64,000 bases of DNA from Rhizobium sullae (GTDB lineage: Bacteria; Pseudomonadota; Alphaproteobacteria; Rhizobiales; Rhizobiaceae), in assembly GCF_025200715.1 (NCBI RefSeq), contig NZ_CP104143.1, positions 992,001 to 1,056,000 of the forward strand, read 5' to 3'. Below are positions 1 through 7,515 of the stretch, in pieces. The first letter of the stretch is position 1; every line of letters begins with the position of its first letter. Both the position numbers and the translations under genes were made by a program. The notes below the pieces were generated by a model. That model had not been told where the DNA came from, searched no databases, and saw only the letters and a program-made list of their open reading frames with translations.

Positions 1-1986
1 CCGGACTTCGAATGGAGCGCCTATGCGCTGTGGCCGCGGGCCTATCTCTGCTTCGAGATCGTCGTCATCTTCTATACGGTGCTTTCGATCGTCTTCTTCT
101 TCCGGCGGACCGACCACAGTGCAGCTGCGGATGCGAGCGAGCTCTTCATCGCCGGCTCCCCATCGCCGCCAGCCGTCGATGTCTTCATCTGTACCTATAA
201 CGAAGAGCTCTCCATTCTGGAGCGCACGATCCTTGCCGCGAAGGCGATCGATTACCAGAATTTCACCGTGTGGGTGCTGGACGACGGACGCCGCGACTGG
301 CTGGAGGATTATTGCGCCGAGGTCGGCGTGCGATATCTGCGGCGTAGCGACAATGTCGGCGCCAAGGGCGGCAATCTCAACAATGCCATCCGGCAATCGG
401 CCAAGGAGACGAACGCGCCCTATATCCTCATTCTCGACGCCGATTTCGCGCCGCAGCGCGCCATCCTGAAGCGCACCGTCGGTCAGTTCGCCGATCCGGA
501 AATCGGGCTCATCCAGACGCCGCAGTTCTACTACAATGCCGACCCCGTCCAACATAACCTCCTGGCATCGAAGGCATGGGTCGATGATCAGCGCATTTTC
601 TTCGATGTCATGCAGCCCTCGAAGGACGGATGGGGAGCTGCCTTTTGCGTCGGCACCTCCTGCATCGTGCGCCGCGATGCGCTCGGCATGATCGGCGGCA
701 TGCCGCAGGAAACGGTGACGGAAGATATCCATCTCACCTATCGGCTGCTGCAGAAAGGCTTGAAGACTCGCTGGCTGAACGAACGCCTCAGCGTCGGCCT
801 CTCGGCCGAAAGCCTTTCCGGCTATATTACCCAGCGCTGCCGCTGGTGCCTCGGGACCATTCAGGTCGCGCTGCTCCGGGACGGCCCGTTCTTCGGCCGT
901 GGCTATACCTTCTTGCAGCGGCTGCATTATTTCCACGGACTACTGTTCTGGTTCTGCCGCCCGTTCATCCTGCTTTTGATGGCGGCGCCGATCCTCTATT
1001 ATTTCCTTGGCCTGCCGGCGATCCAGATGGAGCCGGAAGCCTTCTTTCTCTATGCGCTGCCGATGGTCGGCGGCATGTGGGCCTTTCATGCCTGGGTTTC
1101 CGGTCGGCGCAGCATGCCGCTCTTTACCGAAGTGTCGCAGATGGTGTCGGCGATCCCCATCACCATCGCCCTGCTTCACGCCCTCATCCATCCGTTCGGG
1201 CGGCCGTTCAAGGTTACGGCTAAAGGGGAGGACCGGGCGCGCGTCGATATCCTCTACCCGATCGCCGGCACGTTCCTCCTGGTCATCATCCTGACCTTCG
1301 TGGGCATGCTGAATGGCCCCCTGATGGGCACCTACAACGACCTCGACGGCTTCAGCGTCGCCTGGGGCATGGTCGTCATGGTCTATGCCTTCGTTTCCCT
1401 GCTCGTCTGCATCGAACTTCCGCGCGAACCGCTGGACAGCATCCAGTTTCCGCTTGCCCGGCAGGCAAATCTTGCACGCGACGGCAATTCCACCCCTTGC
1501 ACTGTCGACACGATTTCAATCAGCAAGGCAGAGATCACGTTGCATGACGGGCGGGCGGCAGGGCAGGTTCGCCCGGGCGACATCCTGATCTTTTCTCCTT
1601 TTGCTGACTTCGACGTTGCAGGCAGGGTGACGGGCGCGGACAGGGTGCGCCTCGGCCTATCCATCTCAATCGTCGCCGTCCGCGACCGCCGATATGACTG
1701 GGAGATCCGGCAGACCGCCGAAGAGATCCGCCGCAAGATGATCCAGCGCCTGTTCAGCGAGATGCCGCTGGCGATGCCCGCCCGCGCCTATCCGATCGCC
1801 GCCATCCGTGGCCTCTGGCGCCGTATGTTCGACCGCCCGTCGAAACTCGCCAGGGGCATCGAGAAGCACGCCGTCAGCGTTAGATCGCAGCAGGCGCCGC
1901 GACGGTGGCAGAGGCCGCGTGACGTTGCACCAAGGGTGCCGCTTTTGCAGATCGGAGCGGCGAGTGCTGCGCAGCTAGCGGAGTGA
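1..1986 (+). CDS. Cellulose-synthase-like family 2 glycosyltransferase (5' end outside window)
   Basis: The reading frame is already open at base 1, so the N-terminus lies upstream; about 661 codons are visible. Family 2 processive synthase hallmarks occur in order: FICTYNEE, DDGRRDW, DADFAP (nucleotide-sugar and metal-binding acids), QTPQFYYNADP, TEDIHLTYRLL (catalytic-base Asp) and QRCRW, which fits QxxRW. Several hydrophobic segments follow from about residue 310, as expected for an inner-membrane synthase that extrudes polymer. A PilZ-like tail begins near RQANLAR, but the second PilZ half-motif reads DTISISKA rather than (D/N)xSxxG, so c-di-GMP binding is doubtful. Resemblance is to BcsA/CelA; the polymer could be cellulose or another beta-glucan. 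No bcsB-like partner follows. Confidence 0.85.
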   Translation, partial: PDFEWSAYALWPRAYLCFEIVVIFYTVLSIVFFFRRTDHSAAADASELFIAGSPSPPAVDVFICTYNEELSILERTILAAKAIDYQNFTVWVLDDGRRDWLEDYCAEVGVRYLRRSDNVGAKGGNLNNAIRQSAKETNAPYILILDADFAPQRAILKRTVGQFADPEIGLIQTPQFYYNADPVQHNLLASKAWVDDQRIFFDVMQPSKDGWGAAFCVGTSCIVRRDALGMIGGMPQETVTEDIHLTYRLLQKGLKTRWLNERLSVGLSAESLSGYITQRCRWCLGTIQVALLRDGPFFGRGYTFLQRLHYFHGLLFWFCRPFILLLMAAPILYYFLGLPAIQMEPEAFFLYALPMVGGMWAFHAWVSGRRSMPLFTEVSQMVSAIPITIALLHALIHPFGRPFKVTAKGEDRARVDILYPIAGTFLLVIILTFVGMLNGPLMGTYNDLDGFSVAWGMVVMVYAFVSLLVCIELPREPLDSIQFPLARQANLARDGNSTPCTVDTISISKAEITLHDGRAAGQVRPGDILIFSPFADFDVAGRVTGADRVRLGLSISIVAVRDRRYDWEIRQTAEEIRRKMIQRLFSEMPLAMPARAYPIAAIRGLWRRMFDRPSKLARGIEKHAVSVRSQQAPRRWQRPRDVAPRVPLLQIGAASAAQLAE

Positions 1987-2032
1987 GTATGATTGCGCGC
2001 GGGAGTCGGTTGTATCGAACTATACGGCAGTT

Positions 2033-2968
2033 TCACCCGTTCAGGCGCTCCTTGCAGATCTCCTCAACGAGCGCCTGCAAGTCCTTCACGTGCGTGACAA
2101 GCCATTGCAGCTCTTCACTGCTGATCGTGTATTTCGACGAGTACCTCGCCTCGACGTACGCGCGAGACAAAAGCTCAAAGCAACGGCGGGCAAAACGCGT
2201 GTCGCGCGGCCAGGCGGAAACCAGTCGGGCATCGGCGCTTTCGGCTTGCGAGCGCAGCACCTTGATGCGGTGAGACTTCGGGCTGTAGAGCGTCAAGGTC
2301 AGCAAGACGCAGTGGTAAAAGCGCTCTGTGGCCTGATGCAGATCGAAGGCGCCGTGGTTTGACATCTGATCGGCAACAGCATTTTCAGCCTGCCTGACAC
2401 AGTAAGACGCATCGAGAAACCATTTATCGAAATACCGCTGTGCCTCGGCCTTTGCCTCCTCCGCTGTCAGCGCCTTCGGCTGGGCGAGGGGATGGCCGGG
2501 CTCCTCGTAGAGCACGATGCCATCCTTGGCGATGTCGGTGAAGAAGGGCCGACCGCGCGAAAGCTGGTCGTTGACGTCCGAGAGGCAGTGCACGATCGGG
2601 ATCACCGGTGTTTCGATCCGGTGGCTGATCTGCTCCTGCAACAGCCGCTCTTCCAGCGCCTCCCACAGCTCATGCTCTTCGGCAAAGCTCTTGGTGTTGA
2701 CGACGATGAGAAGATCATAGTCGGAGCGGTAGCCGCTCGCACGATCTTCGACCCAGTCGCCGCGGGCATGCGAGCCGTAGAGCACCACCTTGAGTACCTT
2801 ACCGGCTGCCTTCCTGCCGGACAGCTTGGTGGCGCGGAACTGCTCGACCTCGAAAAACACGATCTGCAGAACCCGGGCAAGCTCGCGGCGCTTCTTGTCG
2901 GGCAGGTGGTCGAGATGGTCTGTCAGGGTCACTGCCGCATCAAAGCCTTCGGTGGGAATCTCATCCAT
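2033..2968 (-). CDS. Nucleotidyltransferase-HEPN fusion protein
   Basis: A 311-residue protein that joins a minimal nucleotidyltransferase (MNT) domain to a helical HEPN-like domain. The MNT motif is LYGSHARGDW at residues 63-72 followed by SDYDLLIVV at 82-90, giving G65-S66 and D83-x-D85. The spacing between GS and DxD is longer than in short MNT proteins. Residues from about 190 form a HEPN-like helical domain with HQATERFYHCVLL and VEARYSSKYTISSEEL. Two-gene MNT/HEPN pairs act as toxin-antitoxin systems; here both domains are in one chain. I see no clear Rx4-6H motif, so ribonuclease activity is uncertain. It converges on the glycosyltransferase gene and borders decayed mobile DNA. Confidence 0.8.
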   Translation of the reverse strand: MDEIPTEGFDAAVTLTDHLDHLPDKKRRELARVLQIVFFEVEQFRATKLSGRKAAGKVLKVVLYGSHARGDWVEDRASGYRSDYDLLIVVNTKSFAEEHELWEALEERLLQEQISHRIETPVIPIVHCLSDVNDQLSRGRPFFTDIAKDGIVLYEEPGHPLAQPKALTAEEAKAEAQRYFDKWFLDASYCVRQAENAVADQMSNHGAFDLHQATERFYHCVLLTLTLYSPKSHRIKVLRSQAESADARLVSAWPRDTRFARRCFELLSRAYVEARYSSKYTISSEELQWLVTHVKDLQALVEEICKERLNG

Positions 2969-3188
2969 CGTAGCGGCTCATCGGTTGTTGCGCATCTAAA
3001 CTCTTTACGAGAATGTATTGATAAATGCAACCAAGTGCTATTCTTGGCTAGGGAGTCGCAAGACAAAACGCGCGCCTCTCAAGAAAAAATGCTCATCCAC
3101 AAACTTGAGATCGCCAAGCTTAGGTAGTGCTCTTGTGTGTGGCGGTTGGAGCCCCATATTCAACCCCTGACATCTAAAGGAATTAGCG

Positions 3189-3449
3189 ATGAAATGTCCG
3201 ATTGATCAGTCCGACTTGGTGATGAGTGATCGCCAGGGAATCGAGATCGACTACTGCCCGAAGTGCCGAGGCGTTTGGTTGGACCGCGGCGAGCTAGACA
3301 AAATCATCGAACGCTCTAGTGGTGAGCCCGCGCTGTACCGCGAGCCGCAGAGGGAACAGGAGCGATACGGGACGCACGGGAGCACGCACGCGTCGCAGCC
3401 CTATAAGAAGAAAAAAGGCGGCTTTCTCGGAGAGATTTTCGACTTTTAA
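3189..3449 (+). CDS. Small zf-TFIIB-type zinc-ribbon protein
   Basis: An 86-residue protein. It opens with MKCPIDQSDL and continues with YCPKCRGVWLDRGELDKII, giving the CP..D/CPKC cysteine pairs and WLDRGELDKI signature of the zf-TFIIB domain family. The tail is basic (KKKK) and ends in FLGEIFDF, as in related small rhizobial proteins. An AAAGGA ribosome-binding site precedes the ATG. Family function is unknown; zinc binding is inferred from the cysteines. A transposase remnant starts directly after the stop codon. Confidence 0.82.
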   Translation: MKCPIDQSDLVMSDRQGIEIDYCPKCRGVWLDRGELDKIIERSSGEPALYREPQREQERYGTHGSTHASQPYKKKKGGFLGEIFDF

Positions 3450-3469
3450 GGCTCCGGCTCCGGCGATCC

Positions 3470-3830
3470 GTGACACGCGCGTACCCGCTGGCGGTCACCG
3501 ACCAGGCGTCGCGTTGTCTTCTCGCCTGCGAAGCCTTTGAGTCGACGCGAGAACGGGCTGTCTTCGACGCGTTCCGGCGGCTGTTTACCGAATGCGGCCT
3601 GCCGACGGCGATCCGCAGCGACAACAGCTTGCCGTTCGCCAGCCCAAACGGGCTCTACAGTCTGTCGAAGCTGTCGGTGTGGTGGCTGAGGCTCGGGATC
3701 ACGCTGGAGCGCATCAGGCCGGGCCGTCCCCAAGAAAACGGCCGGCATGAGCGCATGCACCTGACGCTGAAGAACGAGGCGACCAGACACCGGGCAAAAC
3801 ATCCTCCAGCAGCAGGCCCGCTTCAAGGGC
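3470..3830 (+). pseudogene. IS481-like transposase remnant (integrase core)
   Basis: The frame reads YPLAVTDQASRCLLACEAFE, then LFTECGLPTAIRSDN, LSKLSVWWLRLGITLERIRPG, and PQENGRHERMHLTLKNEAT. This is the DDE integrase core of IS481-type transposases, covering the second Asp region and the ENGRHERMH glutamate region. Near 3785 the homology moves to another frame (GQNILQQQARF) and then stops, so there is a frameshift plus loss of the C-terminus. The N-terminal helix-turn-helix part is also missing. Not functional; no terminal inverted repeats were found. Confidence 0.75.
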
Positions 3831-4217
3831 GGCAAAAGCGACCGGGTCCTCTCCGCCGACGGTCGCCGGCATGTCTGTTGAAGCCAGGCGGCAGAGCATG
3901 CCGCACCGGCAGTCAATCGACTTCGTGGCCGGGCTTTCATCGTCGGTTGCCTGGCCAACAGACCCCGATGAGAAGCAGTTCTGAAACGTCGTTCTTCCAG
4001 CCATTCAAACGGGATTTGCAACGCGTTGCAAAATGGAACATTTTCTAGATTGGGAATGGCAAAATGCCGTGAGCACGTCGATGGTAAAATTCCGCGATCC
4101 CCGAAGGACTCTGTTGACGATACTGCGGGGCCGCATGCAGGGCTAGCGGAAGGTGTCTTCCGCCCAGTCAGGCGCCGTTCCAGAGCTCTCGGTGAATGCG
4201 CGCCCTAGAGAGAAAAA
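3831..4217. other. Non-coding gap with an 18-bp palindrome
   Basis: No convincing gene lies here. The stretch follows the transposase remnant and leads to the PagL-like gene. It contains a perfect palindrome at 4015-4032 (listed separately). The sequence just before the next gene provides its ribosome-binding site (GAGAGAAAAA). Confidence 0.5.
4015..4032. promoter_or_regulatory. Perfect 18-bp palindrome, operator-like
   Basis: TTTGCAACGCGTTGCAAA is perfectly self-complementary, with a central CG as in many LacI-type operators. It lies 186 bases upstream of the PagL-like gene and just after mobile-element debris. No LacI-type regulator is encoded in the window, so it may be an orphan site or part of a lost element. 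Confidence 0.35.
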
Positions 4218-4853
4218 ATGAAGTCCAGGAAACGATCCGATATGAAGCCTTCGAACGCCATCCCGCTTGCTCTGCTGCTCGGCGCTGCCACGATGCCGTT
4301 CTTGGGAACAACCGACGCGCAGGCGCAGAGCCGCGACGTCAATCAGTCGGTATTCGCCTTCGGCGGCACGATGGTCGACGCCGACATCCTCCAGGCATCC
4401 AATCCTTTCGGCGTCACATACGAAGACCTCCCGATCTTCGGCCTCGGCTACCAGTACTTCCCGGCTAGGATGGGCTCCTTCAGGTTCGGACTGGAAGCGG
4501 GGCTCGCCGGGAGATACGGCGGGCATCCGAATGCGGAATTCTGGGGCGGCGTCGTCGGTCGCTACGACGGTTTCGAGATTGGTGATACCGTCCGTATTTC
4601 ACCAGCCTTTACGTTTGGCATCAGCCATGTCACGCATACCCAGGAGGGACGGGAGCGCAAGAACGAACTGGAGGGTAACGGGGACGCCAGAACGCTGTTC
4701 TATCTCGGCCCCGAGTTGAACCTTTCCTTCAACGCCATGCCCGACGTCGATTTCTTCTGGCGGATACACCACCGGTCCGGAGCCTGGGGGACGCTCGGCG
4801 ACATGCACGGCGGCTCCAGTGCAAATGTCGTCGGCGTGCGGTTCAATTTCTGA
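4218..4853 (+). CDS. Acyloxyacyl hydrolase / PagL-like lipid A 3-O-deacylase
   Basis: A 211-residue precursor with a signal peptide (LALLLGAATMPFLGTTDAQAQS, cleavage probably after AQA). The mature part alternates polar and hydrophobic residues and ends in VGVRFNF, typical of an outer-membrane beta-barrel closing in Phe. Near the C-terminus WRIHHRSGAWG supplies the H-x-S pair (H185, S187) that forms the PagL catalytic dyad. PagL enzymes remove the 3-O acyl chain from lipid A. The ATG at 4218 has an AGAGAAAA site upstream; an internal ATG at 4242 is possible. It is isolated between decayed elements, so recent acquisition is plausible. Confidence 0.68.
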   Translation: MKSRKRSDMKPSNAIPLALLLGAATMPFLGTTDAQAQSRDVNQSVFAFGGTMVDADILQASNPFGVTYEDLPIFGLGYQYFPARMGSFRFGLEAGLAGRYGGHPNAEFWGGVVGRYDGFEIGDTVRISPAFTFGISHVTHTQEGRERKNELEGNGDARTLFYLGPELNLSFNAMPDVDFFWRIHHRSGAWGTLGDMHGGSSANVVGVRFNF

Positions 4854-4885
4854 AGGACCTTCTTCATCTCCAATCCGACGACGTT

Positions 4886-5100
4886 CACGGCGGTCCGTGT
4901 CCCACAGGTGCGGGACCCCTCGCCGGATGGGCAGCAGCGCTGTGGTTGATGACGGCATCGTAGGTTGGCTTTCCGCCATAGGCGTCGTCGGCAGTGATCT
5001 GTCCGGTCGGGACCCCGATCTGGCCGAGCAGTGGTCCGCCTGAAAAGCATCGCCTGTGTCTTGGTCGGTCAGAGTATGGGCAATGATCTCGCCGCTATGC
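4886..5100 (-). pseudogene. IS5-family transposase fragment
   Basis: On the minus strand one frame reads SGEIIAHTLTDQDTGDA; after a frameshift another reads GGPLLGQIGVPTGQITADDAYGGKPTYDAVINHSAA. Together these match the central DDE region of IS5-family transposases. Only about 70 residues remain and both ends are missing. It directly abuts the truncated integrase that starts near 5112, so an IS5-type element probably removed that gene's 5' part. Confidence 0.65.
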
Positions 5101-5111
5101 ATCCAGTGCCA

Positions 5112-5519
5112 GATGCAATCTGCATCAAGCACGGCGACAAGCCCTTTGAGCATCTTGAGCGCAAGCATGTGGCTGCGATCTGCGTCACCCGCATAGATGC
5201 CCCCGGCGCGGCCAACAAAATAGTGAAGGCAATCAGCGCTCTTTTCGATGGGGCAATTGAGGTTGGCGAGGCAAAGGCGCATCCCTGTAACGGCACCAAG
5301 CGGCTTAAGTCCGGCGACGGGTTTCACACATAGACGCTTGAGGAGACAGAGCAATACGAGGCTTGTCACCAGCCGGGGACTACTGCGCGCCTGGCGCTGG
5401 CAATTTTCATGTTTACCGGGCTGCGGCTATTTGATGCTGCCATGTTAGGGCGGCAACACCTGAGCGACGGCTGGATTGGGATTCGGCCCGGCAAGCCGCG
5501 TGGGTGTCACATCGCCTAA
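5112..5519 (+). pseudogene. Tyrosine recombinase (integrase) N-terminal/central remnant
   Basis: One frame reads HGDKPFEHLERKHV, then IDAPGAANKIVKAISALF, KSGDGFHT, a TAG stop at 5331-5333, and continues in frame with TLEETEQYEA, ARLALAIFMFTGLRLFDAAML and DGWIGIRPGKPRG up to a stop at 5517. This is the SAM-like core-binding domain plus the first catalytic region (TGLR arginine box) of a phage/island integrase. The TAG occupies the usual Trp of FHTWT, consistent with TGG to TAG. The start is lost beside an IS5 fragment. The C-terminal half lies at 7258-7513. Confidence 0.72.
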
Positions 5520-5937
5520 CCGGCTCGTTCAAAAAATCCACTCACCGGACGCTCACGCAAAAGCGGCACCAATATTCGAATGCCAATCGACGTAATGGAG
5601 TACCTGCGGAAGCGTTGACATCACTCGCGAGATTCCGAGATGCCTTTGAGATACGGATCGGGAGCGCTTACCGACTCCAGTACGTCGAGAAGCTTTTTAG
5701 CCTTACTGTCCGTAGCACTGTCAAAAAACCGTTCTAAAGCTTGACGAATGGACGTGGAGTCTTGCAAAGAACAGCAAACGTTTGCCTTCGTCACGGGCAA
5801 ACCAAAGCATTCGGGACCTTTCCTCCGGGGACTTGGCTAGCCGATTGCCGCCTGGGTCCCTTTTCGGCCGATTTCGAGACCTTGGCATTGTGAGCGCCAT
5901 TTACAAACTTGTCGGCAGCGCTCGTCCATTATCGTTT
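5520..5937. other. Gap without a recognised gene
   Basis: This lies between the first integrase remnant and the toxin gene. The minus strand has a frame open from 5836 to 5621 with a possible GTG start at 5794; it contains IRQALERFFDSATDSKAKKL and ends at SESRE. It is coding-like but matches no family I know, and has no ATG or clear ribosome-binding site. It could be a gene fragment. Confidence 0.3.
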
Positions 5938-6390
5938 TCAGGGTTTGAAGACTGCCGGGAGATCGACCGCCACACCGAGTGGCACGAAGTGTTTTAGGTT
6001 CTCCGCTATTACGGTTAGGCCGTAAGCTTTAGCCGTTGCGGCTATGATGACATCACCGAGGCCGGGATGACGGCCTTTAGCTGTCGCCATATCCTCCATC
6101 GCTCCGGCTATCCGGGCAACGATGGGGTCCACGTTCAAGATACGATCTCCGAACGATTCCAAGATGAAATCCAGCCATGCATTCAGACGCTTGGCCCTTT
6201 CGATCACTCCCCGCCTGTGAAGGCTGCGCATGCCTTTCTCGACTTCGGCAATGGTTATTGCCGACAGATAAAGCGCGTCCGCTTCGCCTTGCTCATGGAA
6301 CCACGCTTTCACCGCGTCGGATGGCTTTTCTTTTTTATCAGGCGAGAATTTGCTGATGATGTTAGTGTCCAACAGCAGGCCATTATTCAA
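5938..6390 (-). CDS. PIN-domain toxin, VapC/FitB-like
   Basis: A 150-residue PIN-domain protein. LLLDTNIISKF gives D8, ITIAEVEKGM gives E49, VDPIVARIAG gives D88 and HPGLGDVIIAATA gives D113. These match the acidic metal-binding cluster of VapC-type endoribonucleases. The usual late Asp/Asn motif reads ENLKHF. PIN toxins of this group cut tRNA or other RNAs unless bound by antitoxin. The start overlaps the end of the upstream antitoxin by 8 bases, so the two are translationally coupled. The pair sits inside the gap of a broken integrase gene. Confidence 0.88.
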   Translation of the reverse strand: MNNGLLLDTNIISKFSPDKKEKPSDAVKAWFHEQGEADALYLSAITIAEVEKGMRSLHRRGVIERAKRLNAWLDFILESFGDRILNVDPIVARIAGAMEDMATAKGRHPGLGDVIIAATAKAYGLTVIAENLKHFVPLGVAVDLPAVFKP

Positions 6391-6637
6391 AGTCGATTTC
6401 CCTCATTTTCGAGGGGTTTCGTTCCAGATCGGCGGGGCCGGGATACGACATCAGGAAATCCCCGAAATTCGGCCGTGGCTTCTTCAAAGCCTTTTTGGCA
6501 GCTTCCGCCGCCTCGACGCTGACAAGCACCGCAGCGGGCTTGCCGTGCCGTGTAATGGTGACGAAATCGCCGTTCGCTGCTTCATCCACCAGAGCGGCGA
6601 AACCGGCCTTTGCCTCTGCTACGCTGATTGTTGACAT
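6383..6637 (-). CDS. Phd/YefM-type antitoxin of the VapC-like toxin
   Basis: An 84-residue antitoxin starting MSTISVAEAKAGFAALVDEA, followed by NGDFVTITRHGKPAAVLVS, the standard Phd/YefM fold used for DNA binding and repression. The C-terminal part (PRPNFGDFLMSYPG) should wrap the toxin. I chose the ATG at 6637 because AGGAAG lies just upstream and the Phd fold begins there; an upstream in-frame ATG at 6697 would add 20 unrelated residues and cover the promoter. The antitoxin gene comes first and the toxin follows with an 8-base overlap. Confidence 0.85.
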   Translation of the reverse strand: MSTISVAEAKAGFAALVDEAANGDFVTITRHGKPAAVLVSVEAAEAAKKALKKPRPNFGDFLMSYPGPADLERNPSKMREIDFE

Positions 6638-6653
6638 TGCGGCTTCCTGAATG

Positions 6654-6697
6654 TGACCATATATAGTCAAATTAGACATTGACACCGACGGAATCAA
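6654..6697 (-). promoter_or_regulatory. Promoter and operator of the antitoxin-toxin operon
   Basis: Read on the minus strand, TTGATT (6697-6692), a 17-base spacer and TAATTT (6674-6669) form a sigma70-like promoter. The near-palindrome TGACCATATATAGTCA at 6654-6669 begins at the -10 and covers the expected start site, 17 bases ahead of the antitoxin ATG. Autorepression by the Phd-type antitoxin is the obvious reading. Confidence 0.45.
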
Positions 6698-6884
6698 GAG
6701 CGGTGGCAGAATTGGAACCCAAAATAAAGTAAGGGGATCGTCAGGCCAAAATCGTTCGTGGCTGCGCCAAAAGCGACACCGTAAGCGGCTTTCGGCCTTT
6801 CCAGTAGGAACCCCAGCGCCGTTTACGTTTGACCGATGATTGCTTTCCGCTCTTTGTAAGCTTCTGCTGAAAGTCGCCCAACCG

Positions 6885-7168
6885 GAAATTCCGCCTCGAT
6901 AAATGAAGGCGCATCTTTCAGCGCGGATGGCCGTGTCATGCTTTTGGAATGCAAAGATCTTCAGTTTGCGAAGACGCCAGGCCAGATAGCAAAGCAGCTA
7001 TCAAAATTTCGTGGCAAAACGAACGCGAAAGGACGGCCGGATTTGTTGGCCAAGCATCTGAAATGTGTGAGGTTGGTAAATGAGAATAAAGCTGCATTCA
7101 CCGCTCATTTGAAGCTCGGCCAAGTTCCAAGGTCGCTCTTGCAGGCGCGAGTTTTTATCGGTCAGTGA
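6885..7168 (+). pseudogene. Fragment of a nuclease-like protein
   Basis: The frame reads NEGASFSADGRVMLLECKDLQFAKTPGQIAKQLSKFRG, with LLECKDL resembling the ExK part of PD-(D/E)XK nuclease folds; it continues as GRPDLLAKHLKCVRL to a stop at 7168. Upstream the frame gives no sensible N-terminus. I read this as the C-terminal part of a larger protein of unknown role, left in the mobile-element scar. The family assignment is weak. Confidence 0.4.
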
Positions 7169-7188
7169 GCCGCCAAATTCGAGGCTAT

Positions 7189-7255
7189 ATTTTCCCGACC
7201 GGGAAAATTATTGATGGCAATCTCTTTTGCTTCTGTAAATTTCCCGATCGGGAAA
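7189..7255. promoter_or_regulatory. Pair of TTTCCCG-type palindromes (orphan operators)
   Basis: ATTTTCCCGACCGGGAAAAT at 7189-7208 and TTTCCCGATCGGGAAA at 7240-7255 are two copies of the same inverted repeat, centre to centre 49 bases. The second is perfect; the first has a two-base asymmetric centre. Paired sites like this usually bind a dimeric XRE-type repressor in front of its own operon, often a toxin-antitoxin pair. No such gene follows; an integrase remnant starts directly after the second site. Confidence 0.45.
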
Positions 7256-7257
7256 AA

Positions 7258-7513
7258 CCACTCGGTCTCAGAAAGGCGTCCGCGACCATCCTCGCCGGGG
7301 CCGGCGCGACCGAACATCAGTTGATGGCGATCTTTGGCTGGTCTGATTCCAAGATGGCGCAGCACTACACGAAAGCCGCTTAATCCAAGGGGATCATCGA
7401 TGCCGGTTTCGAGCGCCGCAAAACCTATGTGGCGCGCAAAAATGTCCCACTTTCATCGAGCCGGTGAGACACATCGAGGAAAAAACGACGCAAAAACAAC
7501 GTTCGAAGACGGA
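7258..7513 (+). pseudogene. Tyrosine recombinase C-terminal remnant next to the tRNA
   Basis: PLGLRKASATILAGAGATEHQLMAIFGWSDSKMAQHYTKAA (7258-7383) contains the HxLR-like box (here GLRK), the AGATEHQLMAIFGW helix and the catalytic Tyr region (HYTKAA). A stop at 7381-7383 cuts it. Homology appears to go on in another frame (MSHFHRAGETHRGKNDAKTT) up to the tRNA gene, where island integrases often end. It is the matching half of the remnant at 5112-5519; the segment joining the two catalytic regions is gone. Confidence 0.68.
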
Positions 7514-7515
7514 AA

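Noticed and set aside
2492..3127. 211-codon plus-strand frame over the MNT-HEPN gene
   Set aside because: Antisense shadow without motifs; the minus-strand frame has clear nucleotidyltransferase residues.
3470..4048. Calling the whole IS481-like frame a functional transposase
   Set aside because: Homology leaves the frame near 3785 and both ends of the protein are missing.
4599..5369. 256-codon minus-strand frame over the PagL-like gene and integrase remnant
   Set aside because: Only its central 19 residues (IS5 fragment) have homology; the rest is antisense to genes or remnants read on the plus strand.
5504..5737. 77-codon plus-strand frame after the first integrase remnant
   Set aside because: Starts inside the remnant, has no ribosome-binding site and no similarity I recognise; the minus strand looks more coding-like here.
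3450..7515. A second copy of the tRNA 3' end as the far attachment site
   Set aside because: No convincing repeat of the tRNA 3' segment was found in the window; only the tRNA-proximal border can be named.
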